A stretch of DNA of 64,000 nucleotides from Rhabdonatronobacter sediminivivens. Its GTDB lineage: Bacteria; Pseudomonadota; Alphaproteobacteria; Rhodobacterales; Rhodobacteraceae. The notes beneath the pieces were generated by a model. That model was not told the DNA's origin and did not search any database. It was given only the letters and a program-made list of their open reading frames with translations. Both the position numbers and the translations under genes were made by a program. The DNA lies in assembly GCF_013415485.1 (NCBI RefSeq), contig NZ_JACBXS010000010.1:1-64000 (forward strand), given 5' to 3'. Below, piece after piece: positions 56,151-64,000 of this stretch. Position 1 is the first letter of the stretch. Every line of letters starts with the position of its first letter.

Positions 56151-56899
56151 GTGCGTTCCTCTCTCGCTCCGGGCGCAAATCCCGCCTCGGCCATCAGCGC
56201 GTCGGATCGCGCCTCGATCACCTCCTCCAGCTCGGCCAGAAACGCGCGCGGTGGACGTCCGGCGGGGATCGGGTCCAGAAACTCCACCACCGCCACCCCG
56301 GGCTTGCGATAAAACCCGTGGCGCGGCCAGAACACGCCCACATTGGTGGCCACCGGCACGCAATCCTGGCCGAGTTCCTGATACAGCACGGCTGTCCCCA
56401 CCTTGTAGGGCAGATGCGCCCCGGGAGCCACCCGCGTGCCCTGCGGATAGATGATCAACTGGCCCGGCACCTCGGCCCCGTCGGCGACACGCTCCAGCAT
56501 CTGGCGGATGGCATGGCCACGCTTGCCCCGGTCCACCGGCACGCAGCCGACCTTGAGCGCATACCAGCCCAGGAGCGGCGCCCAGACCAGTTGTTTCTTC
56601 ATGATGAATCGCGGCCGGGGCAAGACCCCGAAAATCAGGATGATATCAAAGAAGGACTGATGCTTCGCCGCCACCAGCACCGGGCGATCCGGCACCTTGC
56701 CGCGCACTTCGGCACGCAACCCCACCATCCAGGCAGCGGACCAGCGCACATACCGGCAATAGGCATGGCAGGCGGTCAATGCATAGTCGCGATGAACAAG
56801 AACCAGCGGCGCGAAGGCAACGGCCAGCACCAGCATCGCCAGATACATCTGCCCGATGAACACAAGCGACCGGATCAGTTGCACCGCATAGCCCATCAT
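56147..56899 (-). CDS. plsC: 1-acyl-sn-glycerol-3-phosphate acyltransferase
   Basis: PlsC acylates lysophosphatidate to phosphatidate in phospholipid synthesis. The 250-residue protein from ATG 56899 has a hydrophobic N-terminus (YLAMLVLAVAFAPLVLV), the acyltransferase HX4D motif (His80-Asp85 in KHQSFFD) and the downstream YPQGTR (151-156) that binds the phosphate. GCVPVDRG is the second motif. A purine-rich AGAGAGGTG precedes the ATG. Start and stop overlap ftsX and the PNPOx-like gene by four bases each. The pairing with ftsEX suggests coordinate membrane supply at division. Confidence 0.93.
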   Translation of the reverse strand: MMGYAVQLIRSLVFIGQMYLAMLVLAVAFAPLVLVHRDYALTACHAYCRYVRWSAAWMVGLRAEVRGKVPDRPVLVAAKHQSFFDIILIFGVLPRPRFIMKKQLVWAPLLGWYALKVGCVPVDRGKRGHAIRQMLERVADGAEVPGQLIIYPQGTRVAPGAHLPYKVGTAVLYQELGQDCVPVATNVGVFWPRHGFYRKPGVAVVEFLDPIPAGRPPRAFLAELEEVIEARSDALMAEAGFAPGAREERT

Positions 56900-57831
56900 G
56901 TCACCTCTCTGAGCACACGAAACGCCGCCACGCGCGTGGCCGCCCAGGCCACCAGCGCCGCCACCGGCGGGATTGCCAGCGGATAGAGCCATTCGATCCC
57001 GCGCAATCCGATCCCCGTCAACAGCCCCGCGCCGTCCTGGGCAGCCGGCATCGCCCATAGCGCCACCATCCCCAGCGCCACCCCCGCTGCGGCGCCGATC
57101 AGCGTGCGCAAGGTAAAGCGGCGCACAAAGGCGCGGGCAATGAAACTGTCACGCGCGCCCACCAGCCGCAAGACGGCGATGACGCGCGCATTGGTGGCCA
57201 GCGCCGCCATGGCGGCCAGCGTCACCATGGCCGCCGTGACCCCGCCGATCAACCCGATCGAGGCCAGCGCCAGCAGCCGCAGCCGCGCCGCGCCCTCGAT
57301 CAGGGGGCGGCGCCAGCGGGTGTGATCATCCAGGATCGCGCCCGGCGCCTCGGCCGCCAGACGCAGGCGCAGGCCCATGCTGTCCACACCGCCGGGGGCC
57401 TCGATCACCTCGACCAGCCGCGGCAGGGTCAGCGCATCCATCGGCAGGTCCGGACCGAACCAGGGCTCCAGCAGGGCGGCCTGTTCGTCCTCGCCGATCA
57501 CCCGGGCAGATTGCACCCCCGGCGTGGTGGCCAGCACCTCCAGCACGATGGCCGTCTGTTCCTCGATCTGGCCGGCAGGCGCGGCAATCCGCACCGTGGC
57601 GGTCTGCGCCAGGGCGGCCTGCCAGCGGTCGGCCAGCCGGTCCGCCGCCAGCGCCAGCGCCAGGGCGAACACGCATAGGAAGGCCATGGCAGCGGCGGTC
57701 AGCAGCGTCAGCCAGGCGCTCTGCCCCGATCCGGGCACCACCTGCGTTGCGCGCCGGTCGCGCACTGTCCGGGCCGCGCGCCGGTCGCCCGTTTTCTGCG
57801 TCTCGCGCGGTTCGGGGGCCGCGCCGCTCAC
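56896..57831 (-). CDS. ftsX: cell division ABC transporter permease FtsX
   Basis: FtsX with FtsE forms the divisome ABC complex that activates peptidoglycan hydrolases. The 311-residue protein has a short cytosolic N-part rich in Arg, a first membrane helix (LTLLTAAAMAFLCVFALALALAA, residues 41-63) and an extracytoplasmic loop (RIAAPAGQIEEQTAIVLEVLATTPGVQSARVIGEDEQ) that should contact EnvC-like partners. Three more helices follow (residues about 187-212, 240-260, 285-305), the four-helix FtsX pattern. Start overlaps the ftsE stop by ATGA. Confidence 0.93.
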   Translation of the reverse strand: MSGAAPEPRETQKTGDRRAARTVRDRRATQVVPGSGQSAWLTLLTAAAMAFLCVFALALALAADRLADRWQAALAQTATVRIAAPAGQIEEQTAIVLEVLATTPGVQSARVIGEDEQAALLEPWFGPDLPMDALTLPRLVEVIEAPGGVDSMGLRLRLAAEAPGAILDDHTRWRRPLIEGAARLRLLALASIGLIGGVTAAMVTLAAMAALATNARVIAVLRLVGARDSFIARAFVRRFTLRTLIGAAAGVALGMVALWAMPAAQDGAGLLTGIGLRGIEWLYPLAIPPVAALVAWAATRVAAFRVLREVT

Positions 57832-58499
57832 AGATCGGCCCCGGCAAGCTGCATCCGCCGCCCCGCGATCCGCAGCACCCGCGCCGAGATCTGCGACTTG
57901 GCGGTGCGGATCAGGTTCAGGTCATGGGTGGCGATCAGCACCGCCGTACCCATGCGGTTCAGCTCGATCAGCAGCGACAGCAGCCGCACCGACATGTCCC
58001 AATCCAGGTTGCCCGTCGGCTCATCGGCCAGCAGCACCTCGGGCGAGGTCATCACCGCGCGGGCCAGCGCCGCGCGCTGGCGCTCACCCCCCGAAAGCGT
58101 CGGCGGCAGCGCATCGGCCTGCGCCGACAGCCCCACCCAGCCCAGCAGGTCGTCAAGGTCGCCTTCGGGAACCGGGCGCTGACTGGCGATCAGCGGCAGG
58201 GCCACGTTTTCGCGCACCGGCAGATGATCCAGAAACTGGCAGTCCTGATGCACCACGCCGATCCGCTGGCGGGCCCGGGCCAGATCATTGCGCCCCATCT
58301 TGCGGCGACTTTCGCCAAACAGCCGCACATCCCCGCTGCGCGGCTGCAATTCGCCGTAGCAGAGTTTGAGAAGCGTGGTCTTGCCCGCGCCCGACGGACC
58401 GGTCAGGAAATGAAAACTCCCCTGCCCCATGCTGAGCGAGACATCGCTGAACAGCTCGGTCCCGCCGTAACTATGTGCAACACCGTCCAGTTCGATCAA
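57828..58499 (-). CDS. ftsE: cell division ATP-binding protein FtsE
   Basis: FtsE is the ABC ATPase of the FtsEX pair. The 223-residue protein has Walker A GPSGAGKTT (Lys40), Q-loop VVHQDCQFLDHLPVRENVALPL, signature LSGGERQRAALARA (from Leu135), Walker B VLLADEPTGNLD (Asp159-Glu160) and the switch His in LIATHDLNLI. The GNLD after Walker B is diagnostic of FtsE/LolD-type ATPases; its pairing with ftsX decides for FtsE. It overlaps ftsX by ATGA and is divergent from the zinc-ribbon gene (100 bp). Confidence 0.95.
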   Translation of the reverse strand: MIELDGVAHSYGGTELFSDVSLSMGQGSFHFLTGPSGAGKTTLLKLCYGELQPRSGDVRLFGESRRKMGRNDLARARQRIGVVHQDCQFLDHLPVRENVALPLIASQRPVPEGDLDDLLGWVGLSAQADALPPTLSGGERQRAALARAVMTSPEVLLADEPTGNLDWDMSVRLLSLLIELNRMGTAVLIATHDLNLIRTAKSQISARVLRIAGRRMQLAGADL

Positions 58500-58599
58500 C
58501 CCGGTCTCCCGTTACGGCTTGGACTTCACCTTTGGGCTTGCTACAACACCGCAATCGAAGTGCCAATGGCGGATACTTCGCAATCAGGGAGCGCCCGTC

Positions 58600-59433
58600 A
58601 TGCGCTTGATCTGTCCCGGGTGCGGCGCACAATACGAGATCGACGACGCGCTTGTGCCTGCGACCGGGCGCGATGTGCAGTGTTCGGCCTGTGGCCACGC
58701 CTGGTTCCAGTATCCGGCCGAAATCGATGCCGCCAGCGCCGCCGATGACAGCACCCCTGCGGCGGGCGAGGACGAGGGCACCGATACCCCCGCTGCCGCC
58801 GCCCCTCCGGCCACCCCTCCGGCTGCCGAGAGCGCGCGCCGCCCGATCGACCCGGCGGTGGTTGACGTGCTGCGCGCCGAAGCCGCCCATGAGGAACGCC
58901 TGCGCGCGCAGGAGGCCGCCCGGCCCACCGTGCCGCAGGAACCGCCCGCAGCCGATGCGCCGCCTGATCCCGCGCCGGAAACGCCCGCCGACCCTGCCGA
59001 GCCTGCCTCCGGGCTGGAACCGCAGGCCCCGTCCTCCGGCGGGCGCCGGGCGCGCAAGGCCGAAGCCGCGGCCCCGCCGGAACCCGCGCGCGCCAGGGCC
59101 GACACCGAGGGCACCCGTGGCGGGCTGCTGCCGGATATCGAAAGCATCAGTTCCACCCTCAAGCCCGAGAAAGCCCGGCGCAGCAATGCCGAAGGCAGCG
59201 AGCACGCCACCCCCGATGCCGACTCCCGCGGGGGGTTCGTGCAGGGGTTCACCGCGGTCGTCATTGCCATGCTTGCGCTGGTGCTGCTGTATATGTTTGC
59301 AGAGCCGCTGGCCCAGGCTGTTCCGCCGCTCGCAGATGCGCTGGCCGGATATGTCCGGCTGGTCGAGGGCGCGCTGCAATGGGCCGCCGGGCTTGTCGAT
59401 TCCGTCACCGTCTGGCTGCGCGGCAGCGACTGA
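58600..59433 (+). CDS. MJ0042 zinc-ribbon, single-pass membrane protein
   Basis: A 277-residue protein from ATG 58600 (AGGGAG upstream). The N-terminus is an MJ0042-type zinc ribbon with Cys5, Cys8, Cys28 and Cys31 (CPGCGAQYEIDD, CSACGHAWFQYP). It is followed by a long acidic Ala/Pro-rich disordered linker to about residue 210, then a membrane helix (FTAVVIAMLALVLLYMFAEPLAQ, 218-240) and a short amphipathic tail. The fold suggests a cytosolic zinc-ribbon head on a membrane tether. It is divergent from ftsEX and shares the control region with it. The function is unknown. Confidence 0.82.
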   Translation: MRLICPGCGAQYEIDDALVPATGRDVQCSACGHAWFQYPAEIDAASAADDSTPAAGEDEGTDTPAAAAPPATPPAAESARRPIDPAVVDVLRAEAAHEERLRAQEAARPTVPQEPPAADAPPDPAPETPADPAEPASGLEPQAPSSGGRRARKAEAAAPPEPARARADTEGTRGGLLPDIESISSTLKPEKARRSNAEGSEHATPDADSRGGFVQGFTAVVIAMLALVLLYMFAEPLAQAVPPLADALAGYVRLVEGALQWAAGLVDSVTVWLRGSD

Positions 59434-59647
59434 CGGCAGACCGGCGGCCCTTGCCGACCCCGGACGCCGCGCTGCGCGTCATGCCCCTTGCGACCGTCCC
59501 CGGGCGCTGTGCGGCGGCGCGCAAATGGACGGACCACGGCAATGCCCCGCAAAGCCGCCCTGTTCAACCGCGCCGGAATGGTGATGGCTGGCGGCGCGGC
59601 GGGGTGTCTGGCATCAGGCCCCGCGCGCCCGGCCCCTGCAAGCGCCT

Positions 59648-60841
59648 TCAGCCCGGAACGGCAACCGGCGCCGGGGTGGCGCCCGCAAACCCGGCAATCA
59701 GGTCGCAGGCGCGTTCGAGCACCGCATCATCCACGGTCAGGCTGATCCGGATCCAGCTGTCCAGCACCGCCCCGAACGAGGTGCCGGGCATCACCGCCAC
59801 GCCCGTCGCCTCGACCAGCGCATGGGCAAAGGCGTCGGCGCCCCCGTCGCGGGCGCCACGGGTGTCGATCAGCGCGAACATGCCGGCCTCGGCCGGGTGC
59901 ACCCGCAACCCGGCGACCCCGTCCAGCCGGGATTGCACCAGCGCCAGTCGCCGCCCCAGCCGCTGGCGCAGCCCTGCGGCCACAAGATCCGGTTCACGCA
60001 GGGCCGCCGCGGTCATGTCGGCAATGAAGGGCTGGTTGCCGAACAGCATGGTTTCGGCCAGCGGCAACACCCTGGCGCAGAACTCGGCCGGGCCCGCGCA
60101 CCACCCGGTGCGGAACCCGGCGGCGGCATGGCTCTTGGACAGGCTGTTGGTGACCACCACGCGCTCGGCATCCAGTGCGAAGGGCGAGATGAAGGGTTCA
60201 GGCCCGAACACCAGATCCTCATAGACCTCATCCGACAGCACCCAGAGGTCATGGGCGCGGGCCAGGTCCAGGATCGCCTCGACCTCGGCACGGCGCAGCA
60301 CGGCGCCGGTGGGATTGTGGGGGGTGTTGAGGAAGATCACCCGCGTGGCCGGGGTGATCGCGGCCTCCAGATCGGCGGGCTGGATGCGAAAGCCCTGTTC
60401 GGGGCGCAGCGGCACGGCGACCGGGGTTGCCCCGCAGGCGGCGATGACGCCTTCATAGGTGGCATACATGGGGTCGCCCACCAACACCTCGCAGCCGTCA
60501 TGGGCCATGGCCATCAGCACCGCATAAAGCGCGGTCTGGGTGCCGGGAAAGGCGACGAAATTCTGCGGCTCCATGGGCCGGCCCAGCCGCTCGGTATAGC
60601 GTGCGGACAGCGCATCCAGCAGCTCGGCCTCGCCCCGGCCATCGGAATAGCCGGTGCGCCCGGCATGCATGGCCCGCGCGGCCACGTCGATCAGGGTTTC
60701 GGGGATGTTCACATCCGGCTCGCCAATGGTCAGCAGGATGACCTCGCGGCCCTGACGCTCCAACTCGCGGGCACGGTAATGCACCGCCCATTTCGCACTG
60801 CCCAGATCGGCAAGCCGATCTGTCACCGGGGCGTAACGCAT
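59648..60841 (-). CDS. PLP-dependent aminotransferase (class I/II)
   Basis: A 397-residue fold-type I aminotransferase with the AspAT-like opening (LLTIGEPDVNIPETLIDVAARAMHAGRTGYSDGRGEAELLDALSARY), NTPHNPTGAVL, LSDEVYEDLV and the cofactor Lys236 in NSLSKSHAAAGFRTGW. The substrate is not evident. The ATG at 60841 follows AAGGAGG. It is divergent from the carnitine genes (156 bp) and could serve amino acid or betaine-related nitrogen metabolism, but nothing here proves a link. Confidence 0.88.
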   Translation of the reverse strand: MRYAPVTDRLADLGSAKWAVHYRARELERQGREVILLTIGEPDVNIPETLIDVAARAMHAGRTGYSDGRGEAELLDALSARYTERLGRPMEPQNFVAFPGTQTALYAVLMAMAHDGCEVLVGDPMYATYEGVIAACGATPVAVPLRPEQGFRIQPADLEAAITPATRVIFLNTPHNPTGAVLRRAEVEAILDLARAHDLWVLSDEVYEDLVFGPEPFISPFALDAERVVVTNSLSKSHAAAGFRTGWCAGPAEFCARVLPLAETMLFGNQPFIADMTAAALREPDLVAAGLRQRLGRRLALVQSRLDGVAGLRVHPAEAGMFALIDTRGARDGGADAFAHALVEATGVAVMPGTSFGAVLDSWIRISLTVDDAVLERACDLIAGFAGATPAPVAVPG

Positions 60842-60997
60842 CTGAACCTCCTTTGCCGATCCGGGACGAAGCTGTGCCAAGACCGCGCGCCGGGCGCAAG
60901 GCCCCTGCGCCCGAAACTTGCCGGAAGGGCTTGCATTCCGCCATCGACCGGGTGTTGGTATGCCGCGAAACACCGAGGCCGAAAGAGGGAGCTTCCG

Positions 60998-61906
60998 ATG
61001 CCGCTGACCATGAACCGCGAGGTCTTCATCACCTGTGCCGTGACCGGATCCGGGGGCACCCAGGACCGCAGCCCGCATGTGCCCCGCTCGCCCGCGCAAA
61101 TCGCCGATGCCGCCATCGACGCCGCCCGCGCGGGCGCGGCCATCGTGCATTGCCATGTGCGCGACCCGGACACCGGCGCCCCCTCGCGCGATCCGGCGCT
61201 GTACCGCGAGGTGACCGAGCGCATCCGCGAGGCATCGGTCGATGTGGTGCTGAACCTGACCGCCGGCATGGGCGGCGATCTGACGCTGGGCGGCACCGAC
61301 ACCCCCCTGCCGCCCGTCACCGGCACCGACATGATCAGCGCGGCCGAGCGCGTGCAGCATGTGGTGGACTGCCGCCCCGAACTCTGCACACTTGATTGCG
61401 GCACCATGAACTTCGCCGAGGCCGATTACATCATGGTCAACACCCCCGGCATGTTGCGCGACATGGCCGCGCGGATGGTCGAAAGCGGCGTCCGGGTGGA
61501 GATCGAGGCCTTTGACACCGGCCATCTGTGGTTCGCCAAGCAGCTTGTGGCCGAAGGGATCATCCCCGACCCGGTGCTGGTGCAGCTGTGCATGGGCGTG
61601 CCCTGGGGCGCGCCGGATGATCTGAACACCTTCATGGCCATGGTGAACAATGTGCCTGCGGGCTGGCACTGGTCCGGCTTTGCCCTGGGGCGCAACCAGA
61701 TGCCCTATGTGGCCGCTGCGGCCCTTGCGGGCGGAAATGTCCGCGTGGGGTTGGAGGATAACCTGTTCCTGGACAAGGGCGTGCTGGCCACCAATGCGCA
61801 ACTGGTGGAGCGCGCGGTGACCATCCTGGAAAACATGGGCGCCAAGGTCATCGGCCCGCAGGCCGTGCGCGAGCGCCTGCAGCTTGAAAAACGCGGCCCG
61901 GCATGA
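60998..61906 (+). CDS. cdhC: dehydrocarnitine-cleaving enzyme (BKACE family)
   Basis: BKACE proteins (DUF849) condense a beta-keto acid with acetyl-CoA, giving acetoacetate and a new CoA ester. The 302-residue TIM-barrel shows the zinc-site HCHVRDPDTG (His51, His53), ITCAVTGSG near the start, VVLNLTAGMGGDL and CTLDCGTMNFAEADYIMVNTPGMLRDMAARM. GNVRVGLEDNLFLDKGVLATNAQLVERAV near the end is also typical. Placed next to a fused L-carnitine dehydrogenase/thioesterase it is best read as CdhC, acting on 3-dehydrocarnitine to give betainyl-CoA and acetoacetate. Substrate assignment is from context. AGAGGG lies before ATG 60998. It overlaps the lipocalin gene by four bases. Confidence 0.85.
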   Translation: MPLTMNREVFITCAVTGSGGTQDRSPHVPRSPAQIADAAIDAARAGAAIVHCHVRDPDTGAPSRDPALYREVTERIREASVDVVLNLTAGMGGDLTLGGTDTPLPPVTGTDMISAAERVQHVVDCRPELCTLDCGTMNFAEADYIMVNTPGMLRDMAARMVESGVRVEIEAFDTGHLWFAKQLVAEGIIPDPVLVQLCMGVPWGAPDDLNTFMAMVNNVPAGWHWSGFALGRNQMPYVAAAALAGGNVRVGLEDNLFLDKGVLATNAQLVERAVTILENMGAKVIGPQAVRERLQLEKRGPA

Positions 61907-62418
61907 GGCTCCTGGCCGCCCTTGCGCTGGCCCTTCTGGCGGGCTGCGGCACGGTCTGGCGCGACACGGACGCGCCCATGACCCCCGTGGCGGCGCTGGA
62001 TCTGGATGCCTATGCCGGCCGCTGGTATGAGGTCGCGCGCTTTCCCGTCCCCTTCCAGCGCGGCTGCACCGCCACCACTGCCGACTATGGCCCGCCCGAG
62101 GATGGCGCGATCACGGTGGTCAACACCTGCCGCCGCGGCGCTCCTGATGGACCGGTCAGCCAGATCGCCGGGCGCGCCACGGTGGTGGGGCCGGGGCAGT
62201 TGCGGGTACGGCTGGGGCGGATCCCCTTTGCGGGCGCTTATTGGGTGCTGTGGGTCGCACCCGACCATGACACGGCGGTGGTGGGCGTGCCCAGCGGGCG
62301 CGCGGGCTGGATCCTGCACCGCAGCCCGGATATCCCGCCCCAACGGCTGGAGCAGGCCGGCGCGGTGCTGGCCGCGGCCGGCTATGACCTTTCACATCTG
62401 AAAATGACGGAGCATTGA
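61903..62418 (+). CDS. lipocalin family lipoprotein (Blc-like)
   Basis: A 171-residue exported lipoprotein: signal MRLLAALALALLAGC with Cys15 as the lipid-attachment site. The bacterial-lipocalin core is DAYAGRWYEVARFP, where Gly39-x-Trp41 is the GxW hallmark, then GCTATTADYG, CRRG and YWVLWVAPDHDTAVVGVPSGRAGWILHRSPDIP. Blc-type lipocalins bind fatty acids or lysophospholipids at the outer membrane. It overlaps the BKACE stop (ATGA) and the carnitine dehydrogenase start (TGATG). It is thus translated as part of the carnitine operon, an unexpected place for a lipocalin. Confidence 0.88.
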   Translation: MRLLAALALALLAGCGTVWRDTDAPMTPVAALDLDAYAGRWYEVARFPVPFQRGCTATTADYGPPEDGAITVVNTCRRGAPDGPVSQIAGRATVVGPGQLRVRLGRIPFAGAYWVLWVAPDHDTAVVGVPSGRAGWILHRSPDIPPQRLEQAGAVLAAAGYDLSHLKMTEH

Positions 62419-63875
62419 TGCCCAAGGCAGCGATCATCGGCGGCGGCGTCATCGGCGGCGGCTGGGCCGCGCGGTTTCTTCTCAACGGCTGGGAGGTGGC
62501 GGTTTATGACCCCGACCCCAACGCCGAACGCACCCTGGCGGCGGTGCTGAACAACGCCCGTGCCGCGCTTCCGGCGCTGTCGGACGTGCCCATGCCCCCC
62601 GAAGGCACCCTGCGCTTCGCCGCAACCCTGGCCGAGGCCGTCAGCGGCGCCGATTACATCCAGGAATCCACGCCCGAACGGCTGGACCTGAAACACCGCG
62701 TCCTGGCCGAGGTGCAGGCCAGCGCGCCGGACACGCCCATCGGCAGTTCGACCTCGGGCTACAAGCCCTCGCAACTGCAGGAGAACGCCCGCAATCCCGG
62801 GGCGATCTTCGTGGCGCATCCGTTCAACCCGGTCTATCTGCTGCCGCTGGTCGAAATCGTGCCATCGGCAGCCAATGACGCCGCGGGCATTGCCGATATC
62901 TGCGCGCTGATGCGTGACATCGGCATGTTCCCGCTGCATGTCCGCAAGGAGATCGACGCCCATATCGCCGACCGCTTCCTGGAAGCGGTGTGGCGCGAGG
63001 CGCTCTGGCTGGTCAAGGACGGCGTCGCCACCACCGAGGAGATCGACGAGGCCATCCGCATGGGCTTCGGCCTGCGCTGGGCGCAGATGGGGCTGTTCGA
63101 GACCTTCCGCATCGCCGGGGGCGAGGCCGGGATGCGCCATTTCCTGGCCCAGTTCGGCCCCTGCCTGACCTGGCCCTGGACCCGGCTGATGGATGTGCCC
63201 GAGTTCAACGATGACCTGGTGAACCTGATCGCCGGGCAGTCGGACGACCAGTCAGGGCACCTGTCCATCCGTGAGCTGGAGCGCATCCGCGATGCCAATC
63301 TGATCGGCTTCCTGCGCGTCCTGAAAGAGCGCAACTGGGGCGCCGGGCGCGTGCTGCTGGAACATGACGCCCGCCAGCGCCAGACCACCCCCGCCCCCAC
63401 CCCGGACACCGCCGCACCCATGGTGATGGCGCAGATGCAGGTCCTGCCCGGCTGGATCGACTACAACGGCCACATGACCGAAAGCCGCTATCTGTTTGCC
63501 TCCTCGGAAACCACCGATGCCTTCCTGCGCTTCATCGGCGCGGGCCTGGACTATGTGCAGGGCGGGCACAGCTATTACACCGCCGAAACCCATATCCTGC
63601 ACCATGGCGAGGCAAAGCTGGGGCACCGGCTGACCGGATCGGTGCAGGTCCTGGGGGCCGACGAAAAGCGGCTTCACCTGTTCATCCGTATCGCGCGGGA
63701 CGGCGAAACGGTGGCAAGCGTGGAACAGATGCTGCTGCATGTGGACACAGCCGCCGGGCGCACCTGCCCCGCCGCCCCCGCAGTGCTGGAGCGTCTGATG
63801 CCGATCGCCAAAGCCCACCAGACCCTGCCCCGCCCCACCGGCGCGGGCCGCCATGTCGGACAAAGGAAAGACTGA
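62418..63875 (+). CDS. lcdH: fused L-carnitine dehydrogenase / betainyl-CoA thioesterase
   Basis: A 485-residue two-domain protein. Residues 1-310 form a 3-hydroxyacyl-CoA-dehydrogenase-like unit with the NAD fold GGGVIGGGWAARF (8-20), STSGYKPSQLQENARNP, HPFNPVYLLPLVEIVPS and FLEAVWREALWLVKDGVATTEEIDEAIRMGFGLRWAQMG. This is the L-carnitine dehydrogenase type. Residues about 332-485 form a hot-dog thioesterase with WIDYNGHMTESRY (Asp348). Together with CdhC they would take L-carnitine to dehydrocarnitine and hydrolyse betainyl-CoA to glycine betaine; in Pseudomonas these are separate CdhA and CdhB. The assignment is by family and context. The stop overlaps the next start (TGATG). Confidence 0.87.
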   Translation: MPKAAIIGGGVIGGGWAARFLLNGWEVAVYDPDPNAERTLAAVLNNARAALPALSDVPMPPEGTLRFAATLAEAVSGADYIQESTPERLDLKHRVLAEVQASAPDTPIGSSTSGYKPSQLQENARNPGAIFVAHPFNPVYLLPLVEIVPSAANDAAGIADICALMRDIGMFPLHVRKEIDAHIADRFLEAVWREALWLVKDGVATTEEIDEAIRMGFGLRWAQMGLFETFRIAGGEAGMRHFLAQFGPCLTWPWTRLMDVPEFNDDLVNLIAGQSDDQSGHLSIRELERIRDANLIGFLRVLKERNWGAGRVLLEHDARQRQTTPAPTPDTAAPMVMAQMQVLPGWIDYNGHMTESRYLFASSETTDAFLRFIGAGLDYVQGGHSYYTAETHILHHGEAKLGHRLTGSVQVLGADEKRLHLFIRIARDGETVASVEQMLLHVDTAAGRTCPAAPAVLERLMPIAKAHQTLPRPTGAGRHVGQRKD

Positions 63876-64000
63876 TGCATTTTGCCATGACCGACGAACA
63901 GCGCATGATCGTGGAGACCACCCGCGCCTTCGTCGAAACCGAGCTTTACCCCCACGAGGCCGAGATCGAACGCACCGGCCACCTGCCCATGGAGCTGATC
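63875..64000 (+). CDS. acyl-CoA dehydrogenase, N-terminal part (truncated by the window)
   Basis: The ATG at 63875 overlaps the previous stop codon and is preceded by AAAGGAAAG. The 42 residues read MHFAMTDEQRMIVETTRAFVETELYPHEAEIERTGHLP, the standard N-terminal helix of FAD-dependent acyl-CoA dehydrogenases. In carnitine loci such a gene often oxidises gamma-butyrobetainyl-CoA or crotonobetainyl-CoA-type esters; that is inference from position. The gene continues beyond the right edge. Confidence 0.88.
   Translation, partial: MHFAMTDEQRMIVETTRAFVETELYPHEAEIERTGHLPMELI

Noticed and set aside
59488..59745. Small lipoprotein-like frame containing GGAAGCLASGP
   Set aside because: It overlaps the 3' end of the aminotransferase gene, lacks a proper hydrophobic signal and has no ribosome site; the lipobox likeness looks accidental.

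Overview
The window is a GC-rich chromosomal segment from an alphaproteobacterium of the Rhodobacteraceae (Rhodobacterales). Several things point there: a class I PHA locus with a PhaR/phasin pair, a BcsN-type cellulose operon with a PilZ-containing BcsA, the flgE-flgK-flgL-flgI block with CtrA-like boxes, a SAM-II riboswitch ahead of metZ, and a fused carnitine dehydrogenase/thioesterase. I see no insertion sequence, prophage, CRISPR array, tRNA or rRNA. It reads as ordinary core chromosome with densely packed genes. Genus cannot be fixed from the sequence alone.

Layout. 1-6.9 kb: the end of an unknown gene, a CPBP membrane protease, leuCD with a clear intrinsic terminator, a membrane protein overlapping an exported EEP-family nuclease/phosphatase-like protein, and a DapC-type aminotransferase. 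6.9-11.1 kb: ftsK and a membrane-anchored NYN ribonuclease-like protein. 11.5-17.3 kb: flagellar operon motB-flgE-flgK-flgL-flgI on the minus strand. 17.5-27.9 kb: a lytic-transglycosylase-like lipoprotein, a small secreted protein, uvrB, tamA-tamB (TamB carries four 99-residue repeats) and a TauE/SafE permease. 28-33.8 kb: cfa and the PHA locus (phaR, phaP, phaC on minus; phaZ on plus), with two CTGC-N3-GCAG PhaR-type operators before phaP and a terminator after it. 33.9-41.8 kb: cellulose operon bcsN-bcsA-bcsB-bcsZ-TPR protein, coupled by overlaps. 42.2-44.5 kb: a short HPF-type protein, folA, thyA and a glyoxalase I. 44.5-47.4 kb: an ExeA-type AAA ATPase divergent from an ExoY-type sugar transferase across a 547-bp AT-rich gap, then a rhomboid protease. 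47.4-55.4 kb: pgi, metR/metF, an outer-membrane barrel-like protein, accA, folE2 and metZ with its SAM-II riboswitch. 55.5-59.4 kb: ftsE-ftsX-plsC-PNPOx-like genes, each overlapping the next by ATGA, divergent from an MJ0042 zinc-ribbon protein. 59.6-64 kb: an aminotransferase, divergent from a BKACE enzyme, a lipocalin, a fused L-carnitine dehydrogenase/thioesterase and the start of an acyl-CoA dehydrogenase. This last group looks like a carnitine-to-glycine-betaine catabolic operon.

How the genes work together. Three one-carbon/methionine functions lie close together (metF with its regulator metR, metZ under SAM control, and the folate genes folA, thyA and folE2). Envelope functions recur: TamAB, FtsEX with PlsC, FtsK, cellulose and ExoY-type polysaccharide, and the lipocalin. 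The features I find least explained are two intergenic inverted repeats whose loops hold four G-tracts (33811-33861 and 43103-43181), the lipocalin inserted in the carnitine operon, the exported EEP protein with no conventional start codon near its signal peptide, and the 99-residue periodicity in TamB.
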